A stretch of 64,000 bases of DNA from Trebonia sp963734665 (GCA_963734665.1 CAVTIR010000002.1:62001-126000), one strand, 5' to 3'. Shown: positions 30,405 to 39,196, counted from the stretch's first letter. Numbers and translations: made by a program. Notes: generated from the sequence alone by a model not told the origin.

Positions 30405-30427
30405 GACCTATCTAGTTACAGAAACGC
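30405..30427 (+). repeat. right end of the transposon: 15-bp terminal repeat plus target duplication
   Basis: gacctatctagttac (30405-30419) is the exact reverse complement of the left terminal repeat, followed by the second copy of agaaacgc (30420-30427). Confidence 0.93.
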
Positions 30428-30480
30428 GAGCGGCGCCCCGCTATTCGCAGGGCGCCCTCGTTGCGTTTGTGTGGAACTTC

Positions 30481-30535
30481 CGCAGCTGTGAGCCCGAAGC
30501 TCCGGCCACGGCACGCAGCTGTGAGCCCGAAGCTC
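30481..30535 (+). repeat. two copies of a 22-bp direct repeat
   Basis: A 22-base sequence starting cgcagctgtgagcccgaag is found at 30481-30502 and again at 30514-30535, period 33. It lies between the transposon and the DUF3800 gene, downstream of the latter. Role unknown. Confidence 0.75.
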
Positions 30536-30589
30536 TGGCTGCATTACATATAATACCCTCCTGCAAACGCTTCCTCAACTTCTTGCGGG

Positions 30590-31336
30590 TCAAGCGGTCT
30601 TACGGCTCGCGGCGGGCTGGCCGAGAGTGGCTACATTGACCCGGCCGTTGCGTACGTCGCTTGCGAAGCTGGCAACGTCGAACGCTGCGGCAAGCCTGGC
30701 GGCGATCTTGCCCTTGTGCGAATTCGGGCTCGCAGTCAGGCTTGCGGCGCCGCGCTGGTGAGCGACTGAGCCAGCGACTAGGTCCGCCAACTGGACGCCA
30801 TCGTTGCACGTGGAGTCTACGCATGCCGCTGTTACCAGGCTCGTCGCCCCGAGGCGCTTGTTGACCATCTCGCGTACCGTTTCATCGAACGCGCAGTCCC
30901 GAGGAGTGGAGACCTCATCGATCAACGCTGAGACGAGTTCGCGTCGGTTGGTCATCCCCACAAACAGCTTGGTCATGATCCTCGCATGCACGACCCAGTC
31001 AGGGCTTTCTGAGCGGAAGGGATCCTCGCCATGCGTGCGGTCGACGACGGCAGCGGCTATGTGCGCGTCGGACTGCTCCAAAACATCGATGAGTTCGCAG
31101 AATACCGAGAACTTACCTCTGCTGATCCTGCTGAATTTGAACTCGTCATGGAATCCGTGACGGTCACGTACATCGCGGATGGCTCGCATGAGCTGTCCCG
31201 ATTTGCGAACTTTGACCGCTCCGACCACGAAGAAACGGCCGCCGCTCGCCTTGACTGTACTCTCGTCCATGTAAATGAGGGCAGTCGGATACCCCAGTGG
31301 AACGCGGACAGCGTCCGCCGAAGGCGTGAATGCCAT
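30590..31336 (-). CDS. DUF3800 domain-containing protein
   Basis: This 248-residue protein shows the DUF3800 pattern: an N-terminal strand with acidic residues (ALIYMDESTVKASGGRFFVVG), the middle motif HDEFKFSRIS, IAAAVVDRTHG and the C-terminal DGVQLADLVAGSVAHQRG. The fold is predicted to be RNase H-like with Asp residues placed as in nucleases, and family members are common near mobile elements and defence genes. Molecular function is unproven. It has no cotranscribed partner; an IS66 element lies downstream. Confidence 0.8.
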   Translation of the reverse strand: MAFTPSADAVRVPLGYPTALIYMDESTVKASGGRFFVVGAVKVRKSGQLMRAIRDVRDRHGFHDEFKFSRISRGKFSVFCELIDVLEQSDAHIAAAVVDRTHGEDPFRSESPDWVVHARIMTKLFVGMTNRRELVSALIDEVSTPRDCAFDETVREMVNKRLGATSLVTAACVDSTCNDGVQLADLVAGSVAHQRGAASLTASPNSHKGKIAARLAAAFDVASFASDVRNGRVNVATLGQPAASRKTA

Positions 31337-31714
31337 GGTCGACCTCGGGGGGAGAAGCGCTATGACGGCGAGAAGATATCATCAGCTAACCACAGTCGCC
31401 AAATTTATTTGGTAGACGAACGGTGAAGTTACCAAAGGTGATAGATCTGCATTTATCGCCCTGTTTCATTGCCAATCCCGCTATGTAGCGGACATCGGTA
31501 AACCGGACGGCGGGACTGCATGCTGAGATGGCCATTTCTCCGCCGGGCTGGCCGCGTTTGCGATGAGTGGCGTGACTTGTTGGGTTGCCGGTCCCATCCC
31601 GGGGGTTGCCGGGAACTTCACGTGACGGCGCGCGTCAGGTACGTGGCGCTGAGCGGGTGGACTGCACCTGATGATCAGCGGCCGGTCCGCCATGTTGATT
31701 GCGCGATTGAGCCG
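31337..31714. other. intergenic gap with no supported gene
   Basis: This is 378 bases between the start of the DUF3800 gene and the end of the PaiB-like gene. Bases 31370-31480 are clearly more AT-rich than average and probably hold the DUF3800 promoter on the minus strand. Short open frames on either strand lack any family pattern. Confidence 0.5.
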
Positions 31715-32350
31715 TTAGCGCCGGGCGCGCTCCACGGCGTCGGCGCTTTCCTTGTCGCCCCGTTCGCGCAGGCCGGCGATCACGCCCTCGACGTCGGCGG
31801 GCGGGCGGTTCTGGCTGAGCTTGGCCTTCGCCTCGATCCGCGTGATCTCAAGCTCGACGCCGACGATCGCCCGCAACTGCCCCTCGATAAAGGCCCTGGG
31901 CGGGTCGTCGACCGACCACGGGTGATCCCGGTATGCCTCGTGCTTGGTGGTGAGCCGCCGCACCAGGTCCTCGGTCCAGACCGGGTCGTCATGCACCACG
32001 AGCCGCCCGTACACGTGCGCGGTCGCGTAGTTCCAGGTCGGCACGACCCGCCCGTGCTCGACCTTGGACGCGTACCAGCCGGGGGTGATGTAGGCATCGG
32101 GCCCGCGCACGATGGCCAGGGCCTCGCCCACGGCGTCAAGCTTCCACTGCGGGTTGTTCCGCGCGAGGTGCCCGTGCAGTGCCCCGAGCGGTTCCCCGGC
32201 GCCTGAGTCCTCTGGCGGCACGTAGATAAACGGCAGCATCGTCGCTACCAGCCCCTGCGAAGTCAGGGTCACCAGGTCGGCCGCCCCGTGGTTGCGCAGC
32301 AGCTCGTCGACCTGGGCCTCGTCGGGCGCGAAATGGGCTGGAACGTACAT
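31715..32350 (-). CDS. FMN-binding PaiB-family protein
   Basis: This 211-residue protein matches the PaiB/FMN-binding split-barrel family: it starts MYVPAHFAPDEAQVDELL, has LVTLTSQGLVATMLPFIYV, the motif LGALHGHLARNNPQW, GPDAYITPGWYASKVEHG and VVPTWNYATAHVYGRL. Members bind FMN; B. subtilis PaiB represses sporulation and protease genes, but most homologues are uncharacterised. It stands alone. Confidence 0.92.
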   Translation of the reverse strand: MYVPAHFAPDEAQVDELLRNHGAADLVTLTSQGLVATMLPFIYVPPEDSGAGEPLGALHGHLARNNPQWKLDAVGEALAIVRGPDAYITPGWYASKVEHGRVVPTWNYATAHVYGRLVVHDDPVWTEDLVRRLTTKHEAYRDHPWSVDDPPRAFIEGQLRAIVGVELEITRIEAKAKLSQNRPPADVEGVIAGLRERGDKESADAVERARR

Positions 32351-32595
32351 ACCGCCCTCCTTTCCCGACTAGCCTAGCCGCCCTGACTCATTTCGCGATC
32401 GTCTCTATGTGCCGTTGGGCCGGCCATACCCATACCCGGCCCAACGGCGCATGGGGAGCGCCGTGCGGAAGCCGGCGATGCGCCGGCCAGCCCTGTTTGC
32501 GGTTTTGCGGATACGGAACTGCTACACGGAGGCCGATGATTCGCGTGATGGCGCTGGTGCGGTGGTGAGATGAGTGGCTCTCTACGCTGGGAGTT

Positions 32596-33888
32596 GTGGC
32601 GGACATTTTCGATGGTTACCTGCAGCGGGCCATGCGCATCGACCCCACCTCGCGGATCATCGACGCCGCCGAGTGGGATCTCGTATCCAAAGGGGTCCGC
32701 CAGCGGGTCCAGGTCATCGAGGCGTTCCTCGCCGACGTCTACGGCCCTGGCCGCGCCTTCGACGACGGCGTGATCCCGTGGCGCCTCATCTTCACGAGCG
32801 CGGAGTTCCGCCGCGAGGTCGCCGGGCTCGAGCCGCCCAACGGCGTCCGCGTCCACGTCGCGGGCATCGACCTCATCCGCGACGAGCACGGCAAGTTCCG
32901 CGTCCTCGAGGACAACGTGCGCGTCCCGTCGGGGGTCAGCTACGTCCTGGAGAACCGGCTCGCCATGACCCGGCTGTTCCCCGCGCTGCTGCGCGACCAG
33001 AAGCTCCACCAGGTGGACGAGTACCAGTCTCGGCTGCTCACCGCCCTGCGCGCGGCCGCGCCGCACGGCGTTGCCGACCCGTTCGTCGTAGTGCTCACCC
33101 CAGGCGTGCATGACGGCGCCTACTTCGAGCACACCCTCCTGGCCCGGCTCATGGGGGTGGAACTCGTCGAGGGCCGCAACCTGTTCTGCTGGCGCAACCA
33201 CGTCTACGTGCACACCACCCACGGCAGGAGACCGGTCGACGTCATCTACCGGCGAGTCGACGACGACTGGCTCGACCCGCTCCACTTCCGCCCGGAGAGC
33301 TTCCTCGGCTGCCCCGGCCTGGTCAACGCGGCGCGGCGCGGCACCGTCACGATCGCCAACGGCATCGGCAACGGCGTGGCGGACGACAAGCTGATCTACA
33401 CGTACATGCCGGACCTCATCCGCTACTACCTGGGCGAAGAACCGATCCTGGAAAACGTGGAGTCGTACCGCCTCGACGACCCGGACGTCCTCGACTGGGT
33501 GCTCGGCGAGGCCGGCAACCTCGTACTCAAGCCGGTCGACGGCGCCGGCGGCGCGGGCATCGTCATCGGCCAGAAGGCCACGGACGAGGAACTCGTCGCC
33601 CTCACCGCGGCGGTCAGGGCCAACCCCCGGGGCTGGATAGCGCAAAGGCCGGTCGCGCTGTCCACCTCGCCGGTGCCGGCCGGCGAGAAGCTCGCGCCGC
33701 GGCACATCGACCTGCGCCCCGTCGCCGTCAACGACGGCACCGACGTCCGGGTCCTGCCGGGCGGGCTTACCCGCGTGGCGCGCAAGGACGGCGAGCTCAA
33801 GGTGAACTCAAGCCAGGGCAGCGGGTCGAAGGACACCCGGGTCCTGGGCAGGGGCCAGGCCCCCGTCGCCTGGGAATGGGACGGCTGA
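32596..33888 (+). CDS. circularly permuted ATP-grasp type 2 protein, short N-terminus
   Basis: This 430-residue protein belongs to the DUF404/DUF407 circularly permuted ATP-grasp group, with GVRVHVAGIDLIRDEHGKF, RVLEDNVRVPSGVSYVLENR, VVVLTPGVHDGAYFEH, VDVIYRRVDDDWLDPL, VTIANGIGNGVADDKLIYTY and LKPVDGAGGAGIVIG. Actinobacterial relatives usually run to 480 residues or more; here MADIFDGY is followed almost at once by MRIDPTSRIIDAAEW, so some 80 residues of the normal N-terminal domain appear to be missing. It is followed two bases after its stop by a transglutaminase gene. The product of this conserved cassette is unknown; a peptide ligase or amide-forming role is inferred from the ATP-grasp fold. 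Confidence 0.88.
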   Translation: MADIFDGYLQRAMRIDPTSRIIDAAEWDLVSKGVRQRVQVIEAFLADVYGPGRAFDDGVIPWRLIFTSAEFRREVAGLEPPNGVRVHVAGIDLIRDEHGKFRVLEDNVRVPSGVSYVLENRLAMTRLFPALLRDQKLHQVDEYQSRLLTALRAAAPHGVADPFVVVLTPGVHDGAYFEHTLLARLMGVELVEGRNLFCWRNHVYVHTTHGRRPVDVIYRRVDDDWLDPLHFRPESFLGCPGLVNAARRGTVTIANGIGNGVADDKLIYTYMPDLIRYYLGEEPILENVESYRLDDPDVLDWVLGEAGNLVLKPVDGAGGAGIVIGQKATDEELVALTAAVRANPRGWIAQRPVALSTSPVPAGEKLAPRHIDLRPVAVNDGTDVRVLPGGLTRVARKDGELKVNSSQGSGSKDTRVLGRGQAPVAWEWDG

Positions 33889-33890
33889 GC

Positions 33891-34742
33891 GTGGGCTGGC
33901 GACTGCGAATCGAGCACATCACCAGCATCAGGTACGCGGGCCCGGTGCTGACCTCGTTCAACGAGGCGCGGATGACCCCGCTGACGCTGCCGACCCAGAT
34001 CACGCTCGAATCAAGGGTGACCGCCGGGCCCGGCGTCCCCGTCTGGACGTACAGCGACTACTGGGGCACGTTCGTCTCGGTCTTCGACCTGCCCGAGCCG
34101 CACGGCGACCTGATCATCCACGCCGCCGCCACGGTGGAGACGGAGCCGTTCGGCGGTATCCCAGGCACCGGGGCACGGCCCTCCTGGAAGGAACTCGGCG
34201 AGAAGTCCGCGGACGGCAGGCTCCTTGAGTTCCTGCTGCCCACGCCGCTTACCACGGTCGCCGCCGAGATCTCCGACGCCGCAATTGCCGAAATTTCCGG
34301 CCTATCCCCGGACGGCGCCGCCGATGCCATCTCCGCCCGCGTCCGCGAGCACGTCACCTACACGCCAGGCGCGACCGGCGTGCGCACCAACGCCCAGGAG
34401 GCGTGGGACAAGGGCCAGGGCGTCTGCCAGGACATGGCCCAGCTCACGGTCGCCCTGATGCGCTCCGTCGGCCTCCCCGCCCGATACGTCTCCGGCTACC
34501 TGCACCCGCAGTTGAAAGCCGAGCCGGGCGCCACCGCCGTCGGCCAGTCCCACGCCTGGGTGGAGTACTGGGCGGGCTCATGGACTTCCCTCGACCCGAC
34601 AAGCGGCAACCCGGTCGGCGAGCGGCACGTGGTCGTCGCCCGCGGCCGCGACTACGCAGACGTCCCCCCGCTCAAGGGCATCTACGACGGCCCCCCAGGG
34701 GGCGACATGCAAGTCACCGTCGAGGTAACCCGCCTCGCCTGA
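33891..34742 (+). CDS. transglutaminase-like cysteine protease family protein
   Basis: This roughly 283-residue protein has the N-terminal beta region (RLRIEHITSIRYAGPVLTSF), the segment VREHVTYTPGATGVRTNAQE, the catalytic Cys in GQGVCQDMAQL, His in GQSHAWVEYW and Asp in SLDPTSGN. The family partners with ATP-grasp and alpha-E proteins in a conserved cassette; here the alpha-E gene is absent. The start is either GTG at 33891, two bases after the upstream stop, or an overlapping ATG at 33876. Confidence 0.9.
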   Translation: MGWRLRIEHITSIRYAGPVLTSFNEARMTPLTLPTQITLESRVTAGPGVPVWTYSDYWGTFVSVFDLPEPHGDLIIHAAATVETEPFGGIPGTGARPSWKELGEKSADGRLLEFLLPTPLTTVAAEISDAAIAEISGLSPDGAADAISARVREHVTYTPGATGVRTNAQEAWDKGQGVCQDMAQLTVALMRSVGLPARYVSGYLHPQLKAEPGATAVGQSHAWVEYWAGSWTSLDPTSGNPVGERHVVVARGRDYADVPPLKGIYDGPPGGDMQVTVEVTRLA

Positions 34743-34745
34743 ATG

Positions 34746-34763
34746 CGCCACCCCGAGGTGGCG
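34746..34763. terminator. short GC hairpin after the transglutaminase gene
   Basis: Seven-base arms cgccacc and ggtggcg with a four-base loop begin three bases after the stop codon. No T-run follows. Confidence 0.5.
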
Positions 34764-34967
34764 TCGGCGGCCTGGTCACTCGCCCTTCTGGCCGTACTCA
34801 TGCCGGTAACGGTGTGGGTATATGTCCGGCGTTGAGCGGGATTGCGCACGCTAACTCGGTATCCTCTTGCCCCAGACGGCCCTGGGCCAGGGGTCCAGAC
34901 GTAAGCACGTGCCCCGGTAAATCGACCGTACAGCCCCGACATCTCGTCCACACCTAACGGAGCGCGC

Positions 34968-37406
34968 ATGACGGCACCGGACGCAGGGTCCCCCGACGGA
35001 GATCTCGGCACCGTCGGGCTCGATGCCGAGACCGGAGACGGGCGGGCCGGGGCACCGCCGCTGGTCGTGCGCGCCCACGACGGCACGGTCATCCTGTCGC
35101 CCGGGCGGGTCTACCGGATCGGCAGGGACCCGGGCGCGGACGTTCTGGTCGACGCGCCCGAGGTCTCCTGGGAGCACGCCCAGCTGCTGGCAACCGCCGG
35201 GCAGTGGCTGATCCGGGACGCGGGCAGCACCAACGGCACGTTCTCCGGCGGGCTGCCGGTGCGCCGCATGCAGATCACCGGTACCGTCCAGTTCCGTCTT
35301 GGTCACCCAGTGGGCGGCCCGCTGCTGTCCTGCTCGGTCCCCGCCGTCCCCGCAGGTCCCGTCGCAGCGGACCCGGCACCGCCCACCCACCCGGCCACCG
35401 CGCTGTGGCCCAGGCACCCGGCAGCCAACAGGCTGCCAACCGGGATCACCCGGATCCTCGAACGGGCGCTGCTCATCGGCCGGGCCGACGACAACGACGT
35501 GGTCATCAGGGACCTGCGGGTATCTCGCCACCACGCCGAACTGCGAGCCCTCGGCGGCGGCCGATTTCAGCTCACCGACACCGGCAGCAACAACGGCACC
35601 TTCGTCAACGGCCAGCGGATCACCACCGAGGTGGTCACCGACGCCGACGTGATCGGCATCGGCGCGGCCACGTTCCGGCTGGCAGGCGACGAGCTGCGGG
35701 AGTTCAACGCGGCCGACGGCGTGCTACTCGACGCACGCGGGCTGACAGTTACCCTGCCAGGCGGGAAGGTACTGCTCGACAATGTCTCCTTCCCGCTGCC
35801 GGAACGCTGCCTGCTCGGCGTCATCGGCCCGAGCGGCGCCGGCAAGTCGACCCTGCTCGGCGCGCTCACCGGGATGCGCCCCGCTACCAGCGGCAGAGTG
35901 CTGTACGACGGCCGCGACCTGTACGCCAACTACGCCGAGCTGCGGCACCGCATAGGCCTGGTCCCGCAGGAGAACATCCTGCACACCCAGCTCTCGGCCC
36001 GCCGCGGCCTGTTCTACGCCGCTGAGCTGCGGTTCCCCCAGGACACGAGCCCCGCAGAACGCTCCCGTCGCGTCGACGAGGTCCTTGGCGAACTGTCCCT
36101 GGCCAGGCACGCCGACACCCGCACCGGCAGCCTCTCCGGCGGCCAGCAAAAGCGCGTCAACGTGGCGCTCGAACTGCTCACCAAGCCGAGCCTGCTGTTC
36201 CTCGACGAGCCCACCTCCGGCCTCGACCCCGGTCTTGACAAGTCGGTGATGGAGATGCTCGCCCAGCTCGCCAAGGACGGCCGCACGGTCATGGTGGTGA
36301 CGCACAGCGTCGCCAACCTGGCCAACTGCGACCGGCTCCTCGTCCTGGTGCCCGGCGGCAAGATCGCCTACTTCGGCACCCCCGCCGACGGGCTGCGCCA
36401 CTTCGGCCACGGCGACTGGGCCGAGGTCTTCCAGGACTTCGAGGCACAGCCGGACCGCGACTGGGCCGCCGACTACCGCCGCTCCGCCTACTACGCCCGC
36501 TACACCAGCGGCCCGCTGGAGGCTCTGGGCGCCGCCCAAGCGCAGCCCGACGCCAGCGCGGCCCTGGCTGTCGCCGCTCCGCCGCCGCGGGCAGCCAGCC
36601 GGCTCGCCCAGCTGTCCACCCTGGTCCGCAGGTACCTGTCGGTCATCGCCTCCGACCGCAACTACGTCGGCGTGATCGCGCTGCTCCCCGTCATTCTCGG
36701 CGGCCTGATCAGGGCCATCCCCGATGCCGGCGGCCTCACCGGCCCGAGCAATGGCCTGGCCATCCAGTTGCTGGTCATCCTGGTGATGAGCGCCTGCCTG
36801 ATCGGCGTCGCCAACGCCGTCAGGGAACTGGTCAAGGAACGGGCGATCTACACCAGAGAACGGGCGGCAGGCCTATCGTCCGTCGCCTACCTTGCCTCCA
36901 AGCTCGTTGTCCTCGGCGTCATCAGCGCCGTCCAGTCGGTAGTGCTAGTCGCTATCGGTCTGGCCGGCCGCCCGATGCCCCCGCGCGGCGTGCTGACCTC
37001 CTTCCCGCTCGCCGAGATCATGCTCGGCGTCGCCGTCCTTGCGATTGCCTCGATGACCGTCGGCCTGCTCATCTCGGCCGCCGTCAACTCCTCCGACAAG
37101 ACCCTCCCGTTCCTGGTCGTCACGGTCCTGGTGGAAGTCGTCCTCAGCGGCGGCGTCATCCGCCTCAACGGCAGCGCCGGCCTAGAGCAGCTAGCCTGGC
37201 TCACCCCGTCCCGCTGGGGCTTCGCCGCCATCGCGTCCAGCATCGACCTCAACCACGTCACCCCGCCCCCGCCGGGCAGCACCCCCGACCCCCTGTGGAA
37301 CCACTCGGTACACGCCTGGGCCACCAGCATGGCCCTTCAACTGGCCTTGGCCGCTGTCTTCGCCCTCTTGACCTGGAGGCTGCTGCGCCGGCCCGCCAGC
37401 CGCTAA
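34968..37406 (+). CDS. FHA-FHA-ABC transporter fusion (ATPase plus permease)
   Basis: This 812-residue protein joins two FHA domains, an ABC ATPase and an ABC-2 permease. FHA1 (about residues 30-110) shows YRIGRDPGADV and GSTNGTF; FHA2 (about 165-245) shows LLIGRADDNDVVI, SRHHAEL and GSNNGTFVNG. The ATPase has GPSGAGKSTLL near 285, LSGGQQKRVNVAL and LLFLDEPTSGLD. About six transmembrane helices occupy residues 555-810. The plan matches Mycobacterium tuberculosis Rv1747, an exporter linked to cell-wall lipids and controlled by Ser/Thr kinase phosphorylation read by its FHA domains. No kinase gene is next to it here. Confidence 0.95.
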   Translation: MTAPDAGSPDGDLGTVGLDAETGDGRAGAPPLVVRAHDGTVILSPGRVYRIGRDPGADVLVDAPEVSWEHAQLLATAGQWLIRDAGSTNGTFSGGLPVRRMQITGTVQFRLGHPVGGPLLSCSVPAVPAGPVAADPAPPTHPATALWPRHPAANRLPTGITRILERALLIGRADDNDVVIRDLRVSRHHAELRALGGGRFQLTDTGSNNGTFVNGQRITTEVVTDADVIGIGAATFRLAGDELREFNAADGVLLDARGLTVTLPGGKVLLDNVSFPLPERCLLGVIGPSGAGKSTLLGALTGMRPATSGRVLYDGRDLYANYAELRHRIGLVPQENILHTQLSARRGLFYAAELRFPQDTSPAERSRRVDEVLGELSLARHADTRTGSLSGGQQKRVNVALELLTKPSLLFLDEPTSGLDPGLDKSVMEMLAQLAKDGRTVMVVTHSVANLANCDRLLVLVPGGKIAYFGTPADGLRHFGHGDWAEVFQDFEAQPDRDWAADYRRSAYYARYTSGPLEALGAAQAQPDASAALAVAAPPPRAASRLAQLSTLVRRYLSVIASDRNYVGVIALLPVILGGLIRAIPDAGGLTGPSNGLAIQLLVILVMSACLIGVANAVRELVKERAIYTRERAAGLSSVAYLASKLVVLGVISAVQSVVLVAIGLAGRPMPPRGVLTSFPLAEIMLGVAVLAIASMTVGLLISAAVNSSDKTLPFLVVTVLVEVVLSGGVIRLNGSAGLEQLAWLTPSRWGFAAIASSIDLNHVTPPPPGSTPDPLWNHSVHAWATSMALQLALAAVFALLTWRLLRRPASR

Positions 37407-37544
37407 CCCGCGCCCGCGACCGAGCAGCTTCGATCAGCGTGCTCTGCAGCCGCGCCTTGGCCCCACTCGGGAGCCATGTGAAGCGGGGAGACACCACGAA
37501 ACCGTTCGGAAGAATTCAAATGCTGATCATGCATTAAAAGTATG

Positions 37545-37573
37545 ATTTGAGGTCAAAATATTTGACCTCAAAT
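37545..37573. promoter_or_regulatory. 29-bp perfect palindromic operator of the marR-efflux operon
   Basis: Thirteen-base arms atttgaggtcaaa (37545-37557) and tttgacctcaaat (37561-37573) flank ata. The palindrome ends 22 bases before the marR start and lies in an unusually AT-rich patch, the expected place for autorepression by a MarR dimer. Confidence 0.85.
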
Positions 37574-37595
37574 TTCATATCGGTAATACTGAAGC

Positions 37596-38195
37596 ATGCC
37601 TTCAGGGGAGCCCTACCGGGCAGATGCCGAACAGCCTGCGGGAGCGGCGGCCGAGCCGTCGCCCGCCGGGGCCGGCGCCTGCGCGCCGCTCGGCCCGGAC
37701 GGCGAGCCCATCAACTGGAACTGGCCTGGCGAGCTCCTCAAGTTCCCCGACGAGGTCCCGCTGCACGCGCTCATGCTGTCGGCCACCCGACTGCTCGGCG
37801 CGTACGGCCAGCACACCGTCCAGGCGGCCGGGCTCAAGATCAGCCTCGCCGGCCTCGGCGTCCTGCGGGTGCTGATGGGCAGCGACGGCCTGAAGTCGAC
37901 CGAACTCGCCGACCGTGCCTGGTCGAGTCCTGGAACGGTAACCAGTGTGGTGAACACCCTGGTCAAAGGCGGTTTCGTCGAGCGCAAGCCCGATGAGACC
38001 GACCGCCGCGTGGTCCGGCTCTACATCACCGACCAGGGCCGCGCCCTGATGAGCTACTACGTGCCCCAGGCGGCCGCGCGATGGCGTAAAGCGTTCGACT
38101 TCGTAGACGAGGCCGACGAGGCTGTTATCCGGCAGTTTTTCATCCAGATGACCGAACACCTGAGCCAGCTAATGCGAGAGGAACGCGGCGCATGA
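37596..38195 (+). CDS. MarR-family transcriptional regulator of the efflux operon
   Basis: This 199-residue regulator has a disordered N-terminal 40 residues and a MarR winged helix: LAGLGVLRVLMGSDGLKSTE, recognition helix SSPGTVTSVVNTLVKGGFVER and wing KPDETDRRVVRLYITDQGR. It overlaps the exporter ATPase gene by ATGA and sits behind a 29-bp perfect palindrome, so it probably represses itself and the DrrAB-like pump until a ligand, perhaps the pumped drug, binds. Confidence 0.93.
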   Translation: MPSGEPYRADAEQPAGAAAEPSPAGAGACAPLGPDGEPINWNWPGELLKFPDEVPLHALMLSATRLLGAYGQHTVQAAGLKISLAGLGVLRVLMGSDGLKSTELADRAWSSPGTVTSVVNTLVKGGFVERKPDETDRRVVRLYITDQGRALMSYYVPQAAARWRKAFDFVDEADEAVIRQFFIQMTEHLSQLMREERGA

Positions 38196-39196
38196 CGACC
38201 GTGACCGCACGGCCCGCGGGGCAAGAATCGCCGACGGTGACGTCGGCGATCAGGACCGAAGGCTTGCGTAAGACCTATAAATCAAGCCGGGGCGACGTCG
38301 AGGCCGTGCGCGGCATCGACCTCGACGTCCCGCGGGGGGAGTTCTTCGGTCTCCTCGGCCCGAACGGCGCAGGCAAGTCCACCACGATCGGCATGCTCAC
38401 CACGCTTGTCGCGCCGACCGGCGGCAAGGCCTGGGTCGCCGGCCACGACGTGGTGAAGGACCCGGTCGCGGTCAAGCGGCGTATCGGCGTTGTTACCCAG
38501 AACAACACCCTGGACATGCAGCTCACCGTGCAGGAGAACCTGGAGTTCCGCAGCCGGTTCTTCGGCCTTCCCCTTGGGGCCGCGAGGAAGCGCGCCGCAG
38601 CGCTGATCGACGCGTTCGGGCTGTCCGACCGCAGGAAGGCGATGGCCGACCAGCTGTCCGGCGGCCAGGCCAGGCGGCTCATGATCGCCCGCGCCCTGGT
38701 GCACCAGCCCGACGTGCTGTTCCTCGACGAGCCGACGGCCGGCCTTGACCCGCAGACCCGGGTTAACCTCTGGGACATCCTCAAGGTGCTGCACGATCAG
38801 GGCCAGACGATCCTGCTCACCACGCACTACATGGAGGAGGCCGAGGCGCTTTGCGACAAGGTCGCAGTTGTCGACCACGGCAAGGTCCTCGCCGATGGCA
38901 CCGTGGACGAGCTCAAGGAGAACGCCGGCGCGGTCACGATCGTCACCGTCCGCTTCGAGGAGCTGGTACCAGAGGACCTAGCCGAACGGGCCGGGCTGAC
39001 GGCGCGGCCCGACGTCACCAAGGTGGAGACGGACGGCGACCAGTTGCGTGTCTTCAGCAGCGACCCAGAGGGCATCCTCGGCGACCTGATTGGCATCGGC
39101 GCGAAAGACGGCCTGCACGTCCGTGACGCCACTCAGCAAAGGCCCAGCCTGGAGACCGTCTTCCTGGCCCTGACCGGCCGTGAGTACCGGGAGTAG
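38192..39196 (+). CDS. DrrA-family drug exporter ATPase
   Basis: This 334-residue ATPase resembles daunorubicin-resistance DrrA. It has GPNGAGKSTT at about 56-65, the Q-loop VVTQNNTLDMQ, LSGGQARRLMIARAL and VLFLDEPTAGLDPQTR, and the long C-terminal DrrA extension ending in SLETVFLALTGREYRE. It should power the permease encoded nine bases downstream. Overlap with marR means joint regulation. Confidence 0.95.
   Translation: MTTVTARPAGQESPTVTSAIRTEGLRKTYKSSRGDVEAVRGIDLDVPRGEFFGLLGPNGAGKSTTIGMLTTLVAPTGGKAWVAGHDVVKDPVAVKRRIGVVTQNNTLDMQLTVQENLEFRSRFFGLPLGAARKRAAALIDAFGLSDRRKAMADQLSGGQARRLMIARALVHQPDVLFLDEPTAGLDPQTRVNLWDILKVLHDQGQTILLTTHYMEEAEALCDKVAVVDHGKVLADGTVDELKENAGAVTIVTVRFEELVPEDLAERAGLTARPDVTKVETDGDQLRVFSSDPEGILGDLIGIGAKDGLHVRDATQQRPSLETVFLALTGREYRE

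Larger units (their letters stand above)
27960..30419 (+). mobile_element. IS66-family transposon, 2460 bp, carrying a PurO-like gene
   Basis: The element is bounded by perfect 15-bp inverted repeats (gtaactagataggtc outward-in at both ends) and flanked on both sides by the direct repeat agaaacgc. It holds a TnpC-type transposase (28029-29537) and an IMP cyclohydrolase-family gene (29636-30319) in the same orientation; no tnpA or tnpB is present, as in the ISBst12-like branch of IS66. The intact duplication and ends suggest a fairly recent insertion into a non-coding stretch between the phosphoesterase gene and the DUF3800 gene. Confidence 0.92.
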
